NCBI GenBank assembly: GCA_013397935.1
Contig: VZRN01005394.1
Span: 449,254-513,253 of the forward strand
Direction: 5' to 3'
Length of the DNA: 64,000 nucleotides
Source of the DNA: Dasyornis broadbenti
Lineage: Eukaryota; Chordata; Aves; Passeriformes; Dasyornithidae
Shown: positions 1 to 13,340 of the stretch, piece by piece
Numbering within the stretch: the first letter of the stretch is position 1
How the letters are laid out: every line of letters starts with the position of its first letter
The notes under the pieces: model-generated
The model's database searches: none
The model's input: only the letters and a program-made list of their open reading frames with translations
What the model was told of the DNA's origin: nothing
Translations under genes and position numbers: made by a program

Positions 1-2960
1 TAACCCTCATGTTCATCCCTCAAGTCAGTGTTGTTGGCTTCAATGAAAGTTCTCCTCAGTTCTGCAGAAATAAGTATTTTGAATATTAGCCTCTGGCTAT
101 GCTAGGGTGCCTTAGAAATGCTGCAAATTACTCTGACATAAGTAGGGATAGAGAGAAAATGGAAGGCCTTAAGGCTGTGTTGTTTATTTATCATTATCAC
201 AGATCCAAAGCAAGCACTCTGTCAAGGTTATATTTTCCCCTTACTGTTGTTGTGTCTTTGTACCAACATCCCTGAGAAGGGCTTAAGAAATCTGTAGCAA
301 TAGTTCCTTGGAGATGATGGGAGCTTGGGTGATGAATCCACCTCCTGCAGGGTCAGTGTGGTAGTGAACATTAGAGACAACAGACTGGCAAATGAGGCAA
401 CTGCTGCAAGACTGCATAGTGGGCTAGTTATTTCAATACTTCCCTGTTTATAATTGCTGCTCTAGATGTTCCCTATTGACTGTTTGCAGAAAGAAGGAAA
501 AGGGACTGTGGACTTAGCCAGTGTTATAGATCCAAATGTCTGGGGTGGTCCTTAAACAGCTCCTTGTTTCCAGGGACTGTGATGGGCTGTGAAATTTGAT
601 AGCCCTGTGTGTGTCTGCAAACACCCATGCACAGAAGTGCATGGATGGGCAAATATAACAGACCCTCTGCTGTGAAGAGGATCTGGGAAAACTCAGATCT
701 CAGCATCCAACTAGAATAACTCATGTAGCTATTGATGCAGTCCTTTCCATCACAGACTCTCAAACCATTTAAAGGTAATCATAAGTGTTTTCAATCTCAT
801 CTAAAATAGCAGCATCAAAAGAGTTGCACCAAGTCCAGTCTATGTCTGCAAGACTTGATGAACAAAACCACATATTCTCTCTCTTTTCAGATGCTCTCAA
901 ACCCTGCACTTGTATGTTGCTCTGTTTTATCTACCTGTTGGGCAGTAATGAACAGAAAAATTTCACTCAATTTTTGCACTGTGCAGTTGCAGATCTAATC
1001 CCCATGCCCCTCCCTTCTCTGATTTATGAGAGCAGACCAGCCCTGCAACCTTCTCCTTTTAATGCCATACCTGCATACCATGGCTAACAGCTTTAGGTTC
1101 TTTCCTGCAATAACTCATAGGATCTCTTTCCCAGGCACCCATGCCTTTCTGTTAGCAGATATTTCCTCTTCTCGTCCTTTGTTCTCTGGCTCATTTTTTG
1201 ACTGCCCTCAGCCTTTTCCCAGATACCAGAATGATCTAAGTCCTGTGGTAACAGACTGTGCCATGTTTGTGGTGTGCTCAACTGCCTAAGGCAGCATCAC
1301 ATTTGGCTTCGCTGCTTTCCTTCCCATTAGCTCCACCATTGCTGTTAAGAAAAGCAATCCTACAGCTGAGGTGCAAGGTACATACCCAGGGAAACTCCAC
1401 TGGCAACTTCTATCACATCAGCAGTAGTTTTACTCTTCTTTACCTTCGGGTCTGCTTTTGTCTAGAATTCTTTTTATTGGGGCACTTTTTGTGTCCCTCA
1501 TCTGGGCTCAAGACCCTGATTACATGCTCTTTAAATGACCTCTGAGAAGAAGGAAGATTTCTATCTCTCTCTATCATCTCTGTCTATCTCTATCTCTATC
1601 ATCTCTATCTCTATCTCTATCATCTCTATTTCTACCTCTCGTCTCTTTCTACCTCTATCTGTTTATGTCTATCTCTAATCTATATCCTCTTTATCTTTCT
1701 CAGTTATACCAGGGGCCCAGAACAGCTGGTGAATTACACACCTGAGTTAAGGGATTGGCTTCATGATCTGCTAAAAGAGCTCTTGTCCCAGAATATCCTT
1801 GGCTGAAGCAGATTATGATTCAAGGAGAATTTGGCCCTGAAATGCATGTCATGCCATTTCCAAGGTGGTCTTGCTTCCAGGTGGAGGCTCAGATTTTCCC
1901 TCATATCTGAAGGCTGGAGCAGCAGGAGACATTTGTACTTAAAAATCTCAGACTAGGAAAGGGATCTGCTAGGCGGAAAAGCATTATTTTATAACAGGAA
2001 ATGGAAAGAGAACAGCTGAGCACAGCTCTCCAGCAGCACTCATCTCAACTATACAGTATCTTCATATCAAGGTGTCCACTTAGATAGGAGAGCTTTGAAG
2101 AAAATTGGCCACTTCCAGCCACAACACTAATAGACAGAGCCAGGCTCCTTGTTGCTCTGTTTGCTCGCTGGAGAAAAGCAAATAGTATGGGGTCTGACCA
2201 TGGCATCAGGTGTTTAGTGAAAAAAACCAACTACTATTACTTCTGCACAAAAATCAAAACTGGGACAAGAGCCTCGATGCATCTTCAAACTAGAAGGGAA
2301 CAGAGCTGAGATGAGTCCTCAGGCTGGGAAACCTCCCAGTGTTACTTTTTAGAGTTAATGGTCAGGCTCAGCTGCAGTCACTATGTGATCCAGAGACTTT
2401 GCAGATGCCTGCTGTCTCCCACATCTTGCTATCACATCCTCAAGCTCAGGCCTGGGCTTTGTGCCTTCTTTTGGATGAAGACAGACGGACATATTGGGGA
2501 AACCCTGTACAGATGTAAAATTACCTTGCATTACGGATATGGAAGGGAGGCATTATACACTGCCATTTTACACTGGCAGAGGATTTATCTCAAACTTGCT
2601 AACCTGAAGCAAGGTTGTGAAAGGCAAGGAAACCAATATATGGAAATAGTGATTAAAAGCAGTTTTATAGCTAAAGCATGCTTTACTCACGCAAAACAAA
2701 TTGTAGAAGCACTGTTCATACACCCAACATGCAATTAAAAAGGATCTAAACCGGTCGATGTATCTGCATTGCAATCATTATTGCTAATGCATTTTATTGG
2801 GTATTCAATATCAACAATGCATTGCTCATGTGTGACACATCTGCTGTTTTCTTATGTTCTATGATCATTACTGTAAGAGGTGCTGTTTGAGAAGGGAAAT
2901 TCTGGATTCATCACTTCTGAAGTCAGACGTAGATTTTAGGAAGCCCTAGGTGGCCTTCAT
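1..2960. other. Intergenic, no gene seen
   Basis: Unique sequence apart from the CTAT-type microsatellite. Open frames are short (up to about 126 codons), overlap on both strands and show no recognisable domain. Confidence 0.55.
1561..1700 (+). repeat. (TCTATC)n-type imperfect microsatellite
   Basis: About 140 bp of CTAT/CTCT phrases, with hexamer and 18-mer periodicity (ATCATCTCTATCTCT recurring) and scattered substitutions. Confidence 0.9.
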
Positions 2961-3222
2961 CATATAATCACAGAATGGCTTTAGTTGTAATGGACCTTCA
3001 AAACCATCTCTTTTCAACCCTCTGCCATGGGCAGGGATACCTCCCACTAGACCACGTTGCTCCAAGCCCTGTCCTACATGGCCTCCCAGGGATGCGGCAG
3101 CCACAGCTTCTCTGGACAACCTGTGTCAGGGCTTCCCCACCCTTACAGAAAATAATTTCTTCCCAATATCCCATCTAACCCTGTCCTCTGTCAGTTTGAA
3201 GTCATTATCCCTTGACCTTTTC
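2961..3222 (-). mobile_element. CR1 LINE fragment
   Basis: It opens with the antisense CR1 3' end (AATCACAGAATGG) and runs through the phrases for 'accttccactagacca' and 'gggatggggcagccacagc' in diverged form. It is 5'-truncated, as most CR1 copies are. Confidence 0.85.
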
Positions 3223-6200
3223 TTTCTTTCTTGAAAAGAAAGACAGCCCGGCACATCACCATTAAGTCTCTTGATATCAGCCAGATTGACACTTGTGGTC
3301 AGAGTGCAGTGAGAAAATGTCCTAAGGCACCACTACAACGATCCCTGTACTACCTGCAGATCTGCTGAAGCCCTGGGATGAGGCAGGGTTTATTTCTCCT
3401 TTAGATGTGATTCAAATCCTATTGAGGCCAGCCAGCGACTTCTCACTGAATCAGGCCCTCTGCCTCATTCTCTATCAGCAATTCACTGCCTACAAGGACT
3501 GAATAAACCAGTCCAAGAAAGCTGGATTCAGTTACTGGTTCTGCCACTTGCCTTCTCAGTAGGTTTATGGCCTTTATTTCTCCTCCAACTCTTGTTCACT
3601 TTGCCTTATCCTTGTGGCACCAAAGCAAAATCAGTCTCCACTGGGATACTGAGATGCTGCTGCACTGCAGATACATTCCAAAGGAAAACACATACAATTA
3701 AATTATGTAAAGTTTTCAGTTCTCCTTAGTTCATTCCAGAAGAGGCAGAATGGACACCCTGACTTGAAGCAAGTGACCGTACAACCCAGTATCTTCAGTG
3801 GGCATGTAAACAGCATAAACACGTTTGATACTACCCTTGATCTGACCATTTTCTGCATTGGAAACTTAATAACTGAAGTATGTCCAGTTAGAAATCTGCA
3901 ATGGGTCTGTCTTCCAAGGGCTCATCTCATGCCCACAGTCATGTTTTGTGCCTACCACATCATCCGTTTGGGAGATCCATGGGTTAACTGCTCACTTCAT
4001 GGACTTCTGCTGCCCTTGGACCCACATACAGCTGGTGAAACTCACCAGTGTGAGTTTCTGTATCAGCCTGCCCAGTGTTGCAAACTTTGCAGTAATTACC
4101 CCAAGTAAGCATTTCAGCCAAGCGAGTATGCTGCAGGGAGTTCAAATTTGGTGTATCTTAATATGTAACACTTAGGTCTTCAAACACTTCTATAAGCTGG
4201 TGCCTTATGCCCCTTTCCCTGTAAAATGTCAGCCAGGCCCATGGTTGCAGCCTGGCTCTGGCTTGAGGCAATGCAGATCATAGCCTGGAAGCTGAAAAAT
4301 GCCTCAGAATAAAAGGCCTTCAGATTGTCTGCCAGTACCTCAAGAAATGAAATATAATTCCACTCATAAAATGTCAAAGGTATGTCAGTGTGAAGAGGAA
4401 AAAAAAAGGTGAAAAGTTTGAAAAGAGGTTTTGTTAGCAGCCAGGAAAATCTAACTCTTTTTACTTAATCTTTTTCTGCTGCTTCTGAGCTTGAAGCTTT
4501 GCTTTAGTGGAGGAAATAAAATGGGAAAAGGGTTAAAATGGAGTGGGAACAAGTAAGTGTATATTTGCTTTGTATCGAAGAATCATATGTTTCAAGCGAT
4601 GAAGTCCTTGCAAGTCTTTAACACCCTTCTCCATATCCTATCTCCAAAATTCCTTCACTTCTCCTTGTTCAGGAGCCAGGACAGCAGCTGCTTGCTATGC
4701 TCAGCTGTCTCACAGGTATGGTCATGCTTGCTCTGGGTGATGCAGCTTAGGAGATGATTGTCATTTTTGGTTTCATGGCACTTCTTTCAGTTCTGGGCAT
4801 GTTTCAAGAGACTGCAAACTTTGGCTGACTCAAGGGTTACAGGGTAGGAGAGGCAAAGGTAAGGAAAAGATGGGTTCCCCAAATGAACATAATCAATTGA
4901 TTGCTGCGGAGCTGGAGCAGCACATCTTTCTGCTTTGCTCCTTGGACCCCTAGGCAGAGGCTGGTCACACTGGCTTGTCTTTACCCCCCTGAAAAGGACA
5001 TCCATGGATTTTCCCATACCAACACATCTCAGAGTTCCCCTCCTTTTCTCTTGGCTTCCCCACTATTCTCAATGCCCAGTCTTAGTGAGATCCCAACAAG
5101 GGTAACACCCCCTGATCACCCCACCACTACCCACCACCCAGCTCAGCTAGTAAAGAGGTTTTTCTTCCCTTCCTGCCACCTGAGCGCAAGGCACAGCCGC
5201 TTGGCATGCAACCAGCAAGGCTTCTCCCATCACTTGATTCCCATTGGTTGCTCTTCCTCTGAGGGCCTCTGTCTGGCTCTCCTCCACTAATGTTCTCTGT
5301 GTCATACCAAAACAATCAGCCAGCACCAGTGCTTATGTCTAGTGAGACCAGCGAGCAGTGGGTCAAGAGTGCACCCAAGGAGAACATGGTGTAAATAACT
5401 GACTCCATCTGCTTTGGGTCAGAACAGCTTCAACTCATCAGAGGGAACCAAAGAGCCTCTACAAACAGTGAAGGGGCTTTCTGCATCCATCTAGGGAGCT
5501 GGCACTGGAAGAAGCCAAACATGCTCTTAGTGTTTATGCTGTCAGGCTCCGAGGTATTCATCTTCATCCCAAAACACATTCCTCACAGAACACTTCTGTG
5601 CTTCTAACTCTGTCATTGCGAGAGCTAAGGAAAAGAAAACTGGGAAGATGATGCTGAGCCATCCTGCCTCGTGTACAGCAGCAACTGCACCCACGCCTGG
5701 GATGCCACCTAAGAGGCATCAGGACACTGCACCATGCTGCTTGGTTTTCATCCTGCCATGGGCACATAAAATGAAGGATTATATCCCTATACACTTTCAG
5801 CTCGCTGCCATGTGGGAAAGGTGCAGAGAAGCAAAGGGGTTGTTGCAAACCCTAGCTGGAAATTTTCTGCCTTGGGTCCCCTCCAGCAGGCTCAAAAACT
5901 TAGAACAATGAATGGCCAGCGGAGAAAGGGATGGTGGGCACTGCTGGTGTTCAGGACATGTAGGTACCAAATAAAGATCTAAGCAGGACTGTCCCTGCAC
6001 TGTCACCTCTCCCCACCCCCGATACTAAAAACAAGCAAAGTCAGAGCTCTAGCAGCCTTTTGGGAATAAGGGTTCTCCTCCTCACCCTTCCTTCAGTAAA
6101 TGGATGAAAATTTAGAACTCTAAAGTGGACCTCAGCTTTGAAATCCAGGCTTGTTTTTATGTCCTCAGTGCCCACACAAATATTTTCAAGAGAAATGTGG

Positions 6201-8253
6201 CATTTTGGATGTCTCCACTTTTTGATGTTTGTCCAAAAAGGGATTCCAGTAGACCCCCAGTTCAATGCTGAGCTCAACCCACCCACCACGTCCCTATGGT
6301 TTGTCTCAAGTCACACAAAATAGAAGCAAATTCTGCAAATTTGGCCACAGACATTGAATTTGTCATGCAGTTCTCCTTTTGTCTTACAAACAGGATTTCT
6401 TTCAGTCCGCGGACTAGCCAGACACTGTTCTTAAAATTTTTCTTAACATTTTTTAAAATACAAAAAATTTACAAATTTAATATAATTTTTGATGCATGTT
6501 TTCAATAAAAAGCTATAATATGTAGCCTCTGAAAACTGCTTTTCCCTTGCAATAGTGGTGTTTACAGCTCCTTCTGCCCAGAATTACCACATCATTTTGA
6601 CTGCTGTCAGTGTGGCAAAGGAAGCAGAACTTTGGTTATGCATAGGGCAAGATCCTAGTATGAAAAGTACCAGTGAATTCCCACAGGGACATCCACCGGT
6701 GTGAGTACTTTCCTCTTCTGCAGTTTGGATGAAGCTGTGGGAGCTGATGGTGCAGTCCTATCAACTGGTGTGCCTGAAGTAACCACAAAGCATCTCCCAG
6801 TTGTGAACACATATGACACTCATTTCCCCAAAAGAAATTGCACTGTCTGAGAGAAGGAAAATCACTTGCATGCCTTGATGGCAACTTAAGCACCTTTTTG
6901 TTCCTCCTTTCACAGAGAATTGAAGTTTGTGATCACTTACTCCTTGTTGTTAGGTCATCTGGCATTTTCCTGCACTGTGTCAAAATCCTTGAAACATTCA
7001 GTTGTTTCAGCTGAACTGGCTGAAAACCCCATAGGATGAGCCTGAAAATAAAATCCCAGGGCTAAATAAAGGAACTACTTCTTGCACATCCCTTGGTGTG
7101 TCATTCAACAAAGTGATGGGAGCTGTGATTTACCAGCTCCAACAGAGATCAAAGAAACAGGTCCTTTTAAATGGGATGTCAAGAAACCTTCTCCTTCCTC
7201 ACTATTTTAGTAGCAGCATATGGTCCAAAATTCTGGGGCAGCTTTGAGATCTGCTCTTGAGTTGTCCCACATGGTAGACAGAAGAAGCTGAAATCTCTGG
7301 AAGAGATGTCCAACTTGTTCTGCTAAGGGGAACAGAGCAAAGAAGAACAAGATTAAATCTGAAAGTAGTTTTCTTTGTCTTCTGCTTCCTGCAGTTCCTG
7401 GCCGTCCTTGCTTCCTTCACTCATAAGCGCCTCTGAAATTTGGGAGGCAACAAAACTGAGAACCTCATAAAGCCACCTGTCACCTGGAAAAGAGGGTCTG
7501 ACAAGACCCCAGATATCAGAAACTTTTTTAGAAAAAAATAAAGAGGTGATGAAGGCTATACTGGAAGGGGAAAATTAATTTTTAGGGAGTTTGTGTTTCT
7601 TTATGTACCTTCAGGAAAGTGTGAGCAGAGGGAAATGATGACATGGTTCTCTCCACTCATCTGAGGTGCTGCCTGCACCCAGGTCCTGGAGAGTGGGATG
7701 AAGAAGAAACATTATGTGATGCAGACTTAACTGAATATACAACTCTCCCAGAAATCACATTTCTTGAGGCTTCCATTCAATCCTCAGCCCAAACAATGGC
7801 TGATTCAGACACGAAGAAGTCCACAAACTCAGGCCTCTTACAGTTCTAGTCTCTGACAGTGCAATGGTGCTGCAGTAGAAGGATGCATTTATTGGAAGGA
7901 CTCTGAAAAATGCCCCAGGAGGTGCCACACCAACTCTTCTTTAGACCTACAGGTTTCAGTATCTTTGGTCATATATAAGGGACCCCAGTGATGTCCAAAT
8001 GGCTGGCTCTGAGGTGTTGCAGGCTGGGGAAGCTAAGCTGTGGCACTCAGCTAAGATATAGCCTTAGGAGGTGTGCAAAACAGTACAGACAGTCCAAGTG
8101 GGTAAAACTTCCACTTGGCATGTGGGACATGTGAGAGAGCAGTAAAGTGATATAGCAGGTCATCCCCTCTAGCTCCACTCACACATCAAGAGGTATTTTC
8201 ACAAGACTGGAAGGGCCCGAGCCAAAGCACATACCAAATACTGCCAAGCCCTC
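3223..8253. other. Intergenic, no gene seen
   Basis: Unique sequence with an AT-rich patch at 6428-6520. No exon-like frames with conserved domains were recognised. Confidence 0.5.
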
Positions 8254-8423
8254 GCACAGGCCGCCTGGGAAAAGGGTGGAGTCCCTATATCCCTGGAAGT
8301 GTTCAAAATCTGTGTAGATGTGGCACTTGAGGACATGTTTTAGTGGTGTCCTTGGTGGTGCAGGGTTAAAAGTTGGATTTCATGATCTTAGAGATCCTTT
8401 CCAACAGAAATGATTCTATGATT
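8254..8423 (+). mobile_element. CR1 LINE 3' fragment
   Basis: The sense-strand CR1 tail runs from GCACAGGCCGCC through TGGAAGTGTTCAAAATC and GTGGCACTTGAGGACATG to the terminal TGATTCTATGATT. Confidence 0.85.
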
Positions 8424-10169
8424 ATATGTCAACTTTAGCAACGTTTATTCTAGCTATCTTGGGGAGCAATGCCAGAAAAAATCCCATGTTCAGAGGTTTA
8501 ACCTCATCTGCAATTGGTGGTATAAGCCCAAATATTACTGAGGATTTTAGATTTGGAGAGGGGTACTTCATTCCTTTACCTTCTTGTTTCCACACTTCTC
8601 CCACTCAGACAAGGTCAGCTGAACCTGATAGTGATGTGCCTACAAGGCTGTAAGTGAAACTTCCCACCTTGCAGTATGCACTACAATTTGTCCTGAACAC
8701 AGCTGAGGATGGCTGGGATTTCAATGTCGCTTGGGACCCAGGACTTTGATTTTGGCCTTGTTGGTGCAATAACTGGGCAACACCCTGAAAAGCCCCAGAT
8801 ATATTATTGACTTGTGAGTTTATCCTCTTTAAAGTGCAAGCAAATGGTGAGGTTTCGTCTTGTTTGCTTTCAAGCTGCCATAAAGAGCAGGACAGTACAA
8901 CCCACAGAAGCTACAGCTCCTGAAATGCAAAAATCTTCACCTCACTTTAACACTGGTTTTAGTGGGATATTACTTCTACTTCATGACTTTGCCACTTTTT
9001 TCTTTTCCTCCCACCTGCCAGCTACAATATATATATTTACTATTTCTTATCCTGCTGCTGATCTTCTGAGACCCTGCAGTCTTTAAAGATTTTCTGTTGG
9101 GGAATATAGTGCTGGGAATTTGAGGGATGAGCCTACACTTGGTCTGCTAGCAGCTGGAGTGGTATCAATCCCTTTCCCTTCTGCTCCGCTGGCCAGACTC
9201 TCTCTTTGCCTCTCTGCCAAAAGCACACGAGGGATGAGATGTGCCACAGTCATTCTGATTCTTCCTGTGCAGTCAGCCGGGCTGTGTACAATGACCAGGG
9301 TCCAAGCAGAGGGCAGACTGGGGGTACCCACCTCACTGAATGTGCCTTACTCTGGCAAGCATCAGAGAGGGCTCTAAGAGCCTGTTGGCTTTGGTCTGTG
9401 CTGAAAGAGATGCAAACCATCACTCTTCTGCAGGTGTCCAGATGAGAAATGGGGATTATGCTTTTCTTATGCTTTGTTTAAAAAAAAAAAAAATGGTAGA
9501 AGGTGATTTACGTTCTTAGAATTTTATTTTGCTGCCAAGACAATTCCTCTGTCTGCACCCTAGTTCCCTGCAGACACTATCTCCAAGTGATCTGAAGTGC
9601 ATCTCCCTTTTCCCCTTATGCTCAGGACCGACCAGTCTCCTTTTGAGATGTAGGAGAGAAGTGACATTTTCTCTCTTCTGTATCCTTTCTAGATGAAGTT
9701 GGCAGCACAGCTGGAATTAATGCAGGTGCTTGGGTGATCTCAGGAGAAATTTTCATGGAAGCTGTGGCATTAAATCCCTCCATGCTTTGATGGCAATACC
9801 ATCCCCAAACCCTTGCACATCTGCTGGAAGCTTATTGAAATCAGAATGAAGCAGCAGCCTGTATGAGGAAAAGGAATTCAAGACATAAAGCCAAGGGCAG
9901 ATTAAGGTTAAATGGAACCCAGATCCACCCAAATATTGCCGCACAAGAAGAAAAACATATTTGTCTCACAGGATTTTCTCTTTTCCCCCCAAAAGAACTG
10001 TAATGAAACCAAAATTTGAACCATAACTGTACTGTTAGGAGCTTAATACATGAACCACAGGGTGAAATTATGGTTGGTTTAAATCATCTGATGGCCTGGT
10101 CTGCTGGGTCTGCTCCAGCTCCATGTACTCCACTGTCTAAAAGGTTGATCTGCAGGGATTCTTTTGCAC

Positions 10170-10381
10170 AGAAGAATTTCTTACAGTGAGGATGGTGAAA
10201 CAGGCACAGATTGCCCAGAGAGGTGGCAGATGTTCCATCCCTGAAAACATTCAAAGCCGGGTTGGACAAAGCTCTGAATAGCCTGGTCTAGAGGAAGATG
10301 GCCCTGCTTATTGCTTTGGTGTTTAGTCTAGATGGTTTTTAAAAGTTTCTTCCAACCCAACCCATTCTATGAACCTATGGT
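10170..10381 (+). mobile_element. CR1 LINE 3' fragment
   Basis: The sense CR1 tail begins near GAAGAATTTCTTACAGTGAG and ends TTCTTCCAACCCAACCCATT followed by CTATGAACCTATGG. Confidence 0.85.
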
Positions 10382-10982
10382 CCCAAAAGGCAGGAAGGAT
10401 ACATCTGTCCATGTCTAGGGGAAAAAAGAGATGTTAAATTAGTAGGTCATGCTCCAATGTTGGCTTTTTTTCTTCTTTCTCTTACTCTTTCAATTAGGTT
10501 CTACACAGTCTGTGGTTGCTCTTCTCATAAAAACCTACTTCTAGATGCTTTCATAAAGTGTTTTCTCTCCCCCACCAGTGATTTCCAGTTTTTCAGGATA
10601 GGGGCTCGGTTCCTGGGAGCACTGTGCCTATAAGGTTATAGCTCTGGGTGCATTTGAGCAATGGTGCACACAAATTATTTCCACCTGCAAAAGTAGGATG
10701 TGATAAAAGACATTCTACTTGTCACCTGCAAACTGGTGATCCAGATACCACAGAACCCTGGAAAAGATTGGATCAGCCTTTTTTGCAGCTGTCAGCTATC
10801 TTTGTAAGTGCCCATACCTACAGTTTTGCTCTGAATAGCCTGGAGCACTGGGGAAGTTCTGAACTGCTTCTGAACATCCCAGACAGGGCTCAAGTCACAC
10901 TGCAAATTCTGGTCCTCTTGGCAGTTTAGCCATTTGGTTGTAGGCAGGTCAACTTTCTGGTATGCTGTGTTGTAACATAATC

Positions 10983-11103
10983 ACTCTTTTCTTTTCCCTT
11001 TTTTTCCTTTTTCTTTCTTCTTGCCTTTTTTCTTACCTTTTTTCCCTTTTCTTTCTCCTCTCCTCTCCTCTCCTCTCCCCTCCTCTCCTCTCCTCTCCTC
11101 TCC
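10983..11103 (+). repeat. Polypyrimidine tract with (CTCCT)n
   Basis: About 120 bp is almost all pyrimidine, ending in a regular pentamer array (about 11055-11103). It gives rise to chance frames on the minus strand that are not genes. Confidence 0.9.
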
Positions 11104-11194
11104 GTTTTGGTGTTGTCTGAATGATTCCGTCTCCCATCCCTCCCACACCCAGTGCCTTGCTGGCTGCTGAGGTCACGGCAGTGTGGGAACAGGG

Positions 11195-11248
11195 NNNNNN
11201 NNNNNNNNNNNNNNNNNNNNNNNNNNNNNNNNNNNNNNNNNNNNNNNN
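11195..11248. other. Assembly gap (54 N)
   Basis: A run of N lies between the polypyrimidine tract and a C-rich then A-rich stretch (A-runs at 11299-11337). The true length is unknown. Confidence 0.95.
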
Positions 11249-12510
11249 CTCCCCTTCCCCTTTTGTAGCCCCACAACCCATTTGATACATATATATTAAA
11301 GAAAAAAAAAAAAAAAGAAGAAGAAAAAAAAAAAAAACCCAAAATGGTTCCTTCTCAGGGAAGGGACAGAAATGATGATGACTTACAGGGCCGTGAACCA
11401 TTGGCACTGAACAGTGAGTTCCAGGCAGAGGAGCCTGAAAAAATTAAAGTCCAGCCTACAATAGCCCAGGGGCTTGGAAATAAATGATAGACATAATGTG
11501 AGAGATCCCAGAACTCAAAAAATAGTATCTGATGGTGGCTGTGTGAGGAGTTTTCAGCGAAAGAACACAACCTACTTTTGCAAAGATGTGTATGTTGCTG
11601 GTTGCACTTCCCAGGATGCCTGCCCTGATCCAGGGTATCCCAAAGCAATGTTGTGTGCAGGGGGGCTCATGCTGCTCCCACACCAGCTGCTGCAACCCCC
11701 ACAGCATCAGGCTCCGCATCTTGGGGCTCTGAGAGTCATGGTGGTCCCTTAAACCCTGCAATTAGCTGAATCACATTAGCACCTAAAGGCATCACTGAAC
11801 CTGGCTCTCCCTCATAGGTTTTGATGTTCAGTCTCATTTCATGGCAGCATGTGGTTTTGTTTCCATCTGTTTATTATGTCTGCTCTGTTGTGAAAAGGAG
11901 CTGGGTCTACAGCTGATGGATGTGGTCCCACAATTTTTAAAAGAGAGATCTAATTACTTTAAAACTTCATTTTAACATTACGCAGCTTCCCACTGGCATC
12001 ATTAAAGACAGCCTTGTACAGCTTAGCTGTGTTTTAAACAAAGCATTTTCTTGGGATAATGAAAATGAGTTGGTTCCATGAGAAGCTTCAAGGACACGTC
12101 AGTTCTAATTACATCAAAGGGATCAAGTATCAGCAAGAATATCTTACTCCTCACTAGCACCTTCCACCTGAAGACAGCTCTGTTTCTAACAGATCTAACT
12201 GCCCGACTGGATTTGCAAAGTGGTCTCATTCCCCTTTGTCTTGGTTTGAAAGACAGGTGTCTGCCAAGGAAGGCAGGAACCTCCCTTGGAATAGAGAATA
12301 TGACCCCCTCCTTCCCTCCAAATTATTATAGCTTTGAAATCAAGGGGCTTTTAAGCAAAGTTATGGGAAGACGAATAACAGTTCTTTCCTAGTATTTATA
12401 ACAAGGCAAACAAACAACAACAACAGCAGCAACAACAAACAAAACCAGCAACCCAGTAACAGCCTGCTCTGGGCTGCCAGGCACCCTCCTCTGTGGTGCA
12501 GTTACGGTCA

Positions 12511-12530
12511 CAGCCGGCAGGGGGCGCTGT
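12511..12530 (+). promoter_or_regulatory. CTCF-like motif 1
   Basis: CAGCCGGCAGGGGGCGCTGT contains the core AGGGGGCGCT and agrees at 13 of 16 positions with the CTCF consensus CCACCAGGGGGCGCTA. It reads forward on the + strand. This is a motif match only. Confidence 0.5.
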
Positions 12531-12571
12531 TGGCTCCCAGCTGGGCAGGGCAGGTGCGGTGATTCCCCTGC

Positions 12572-12590
12572 GCCTGCAGGGGGCGCTGTG
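12572..12590 (+). promoter_or_regulatory. CTCF-like motif 2, same orientation
   Basis: GCCTGCAGGGGGCGCTGTG repeats the 14-bp core GCAGGGGGCGCTGT of the first motif, 59 bp further on and in the same direction. Thirteen of 16 consensus positions agree. Confidence 0.5.
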
Positions 12591-13340
12591 GCACAAGGTC
12601 ATTATCCACATGGATAATGGCAGGCAGGCTGGAAGGCGAAATGGGCTGCAGCAGGAACTCTGGAGTGAAGGCTGGAACAGCACAGGCAGCCACCCCTGGG
12701 GTAGCAAGCAAGAGGCAGCAGAAACTCTGCAGCTGTAGCAGATTCCGCAGTGTGTCCTGGCAGGCAGGGGGATGCGGGGTCACAGTGCAGAGAAAAATCC
12801 AGAGCAGTAGCAAAAAAACCGGCGGGGCTGAGCAGCAGCAGCCTGACTCCTGAACCAGGAGAGGCTGCCTCAAAGGGACAGGGGCTCTGATCCCAGGTTT
12901 TCCCTTGCAGCACTCCAGTAGATGGTGAGAGTCCTTTCCAGTGAGGTAGGGTGTTAATAAGGTCTCAGTTCAATGGCCGCTCTTACAAGCAGAGCCTGAC
13001 TCACAGTAGGAGAAGAAAAGTAGGAGACAGAACTCTGCAGTGGTGGCAGATTCCTCCCGCAGCAACCGCAGTCTGTGTCCCCTCCAATGCCAAAAGAGCA
13101 AGAGTGTGCTAGGAGCTGTGCTCAGCCCCTTTGCCCCAGCCCAAATCTTACGGTATTTCTGCCCCTCCAAGAGAAACCCCCCAGATAAGGGAGTAGCCAG
13201 CTGCACCCTTCCCCAGGAGTTTGGCTACTTCTTTTGTCTTAAGTACCAGTTGTTGTTGTCTCCTAGCAACAAATGGGACAAAATTCCCTGAGAGAAAAAA
13301 AACGAAAAGCAAGATCCTAACCTCCAAAACCTTTTTAAAA

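Larger units (their letters stand above)
12237..13340 (+). mobile_element. Probable LTR-type insertion, passerine-like
   Basis: The segment starts TGTCTTGGTTTGAAAGACAG and continues through GTGTCTGCCAAGGAAGGCAG, ending with the phrase AATTCCCTGAGAGA and an A-rich stretch. I associate these phrases with an endogenous-retrovirus LTR family common in songbird genomes; this is recall, not a search. No retroviral protein frame is present, so it would be a solo LTR or fragment. A (CAA)n tract lies at 12407-12445. The 3' boundary is uncertain: 13205 would give TG...CA ends with CCCTT on each side, but LTR-like sequence seems to continue to about 13340. Confidence 0.4.

Noticed and set aside
12237..13205. 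Exact LTR with TG...CA ends and CCCTT target duplication
   Set aside because: The ends and 5-bp repeat fit, but similar sequence seems to continue past 13205 and a 5-bp match may be chance. I kept only an approximate boundary.
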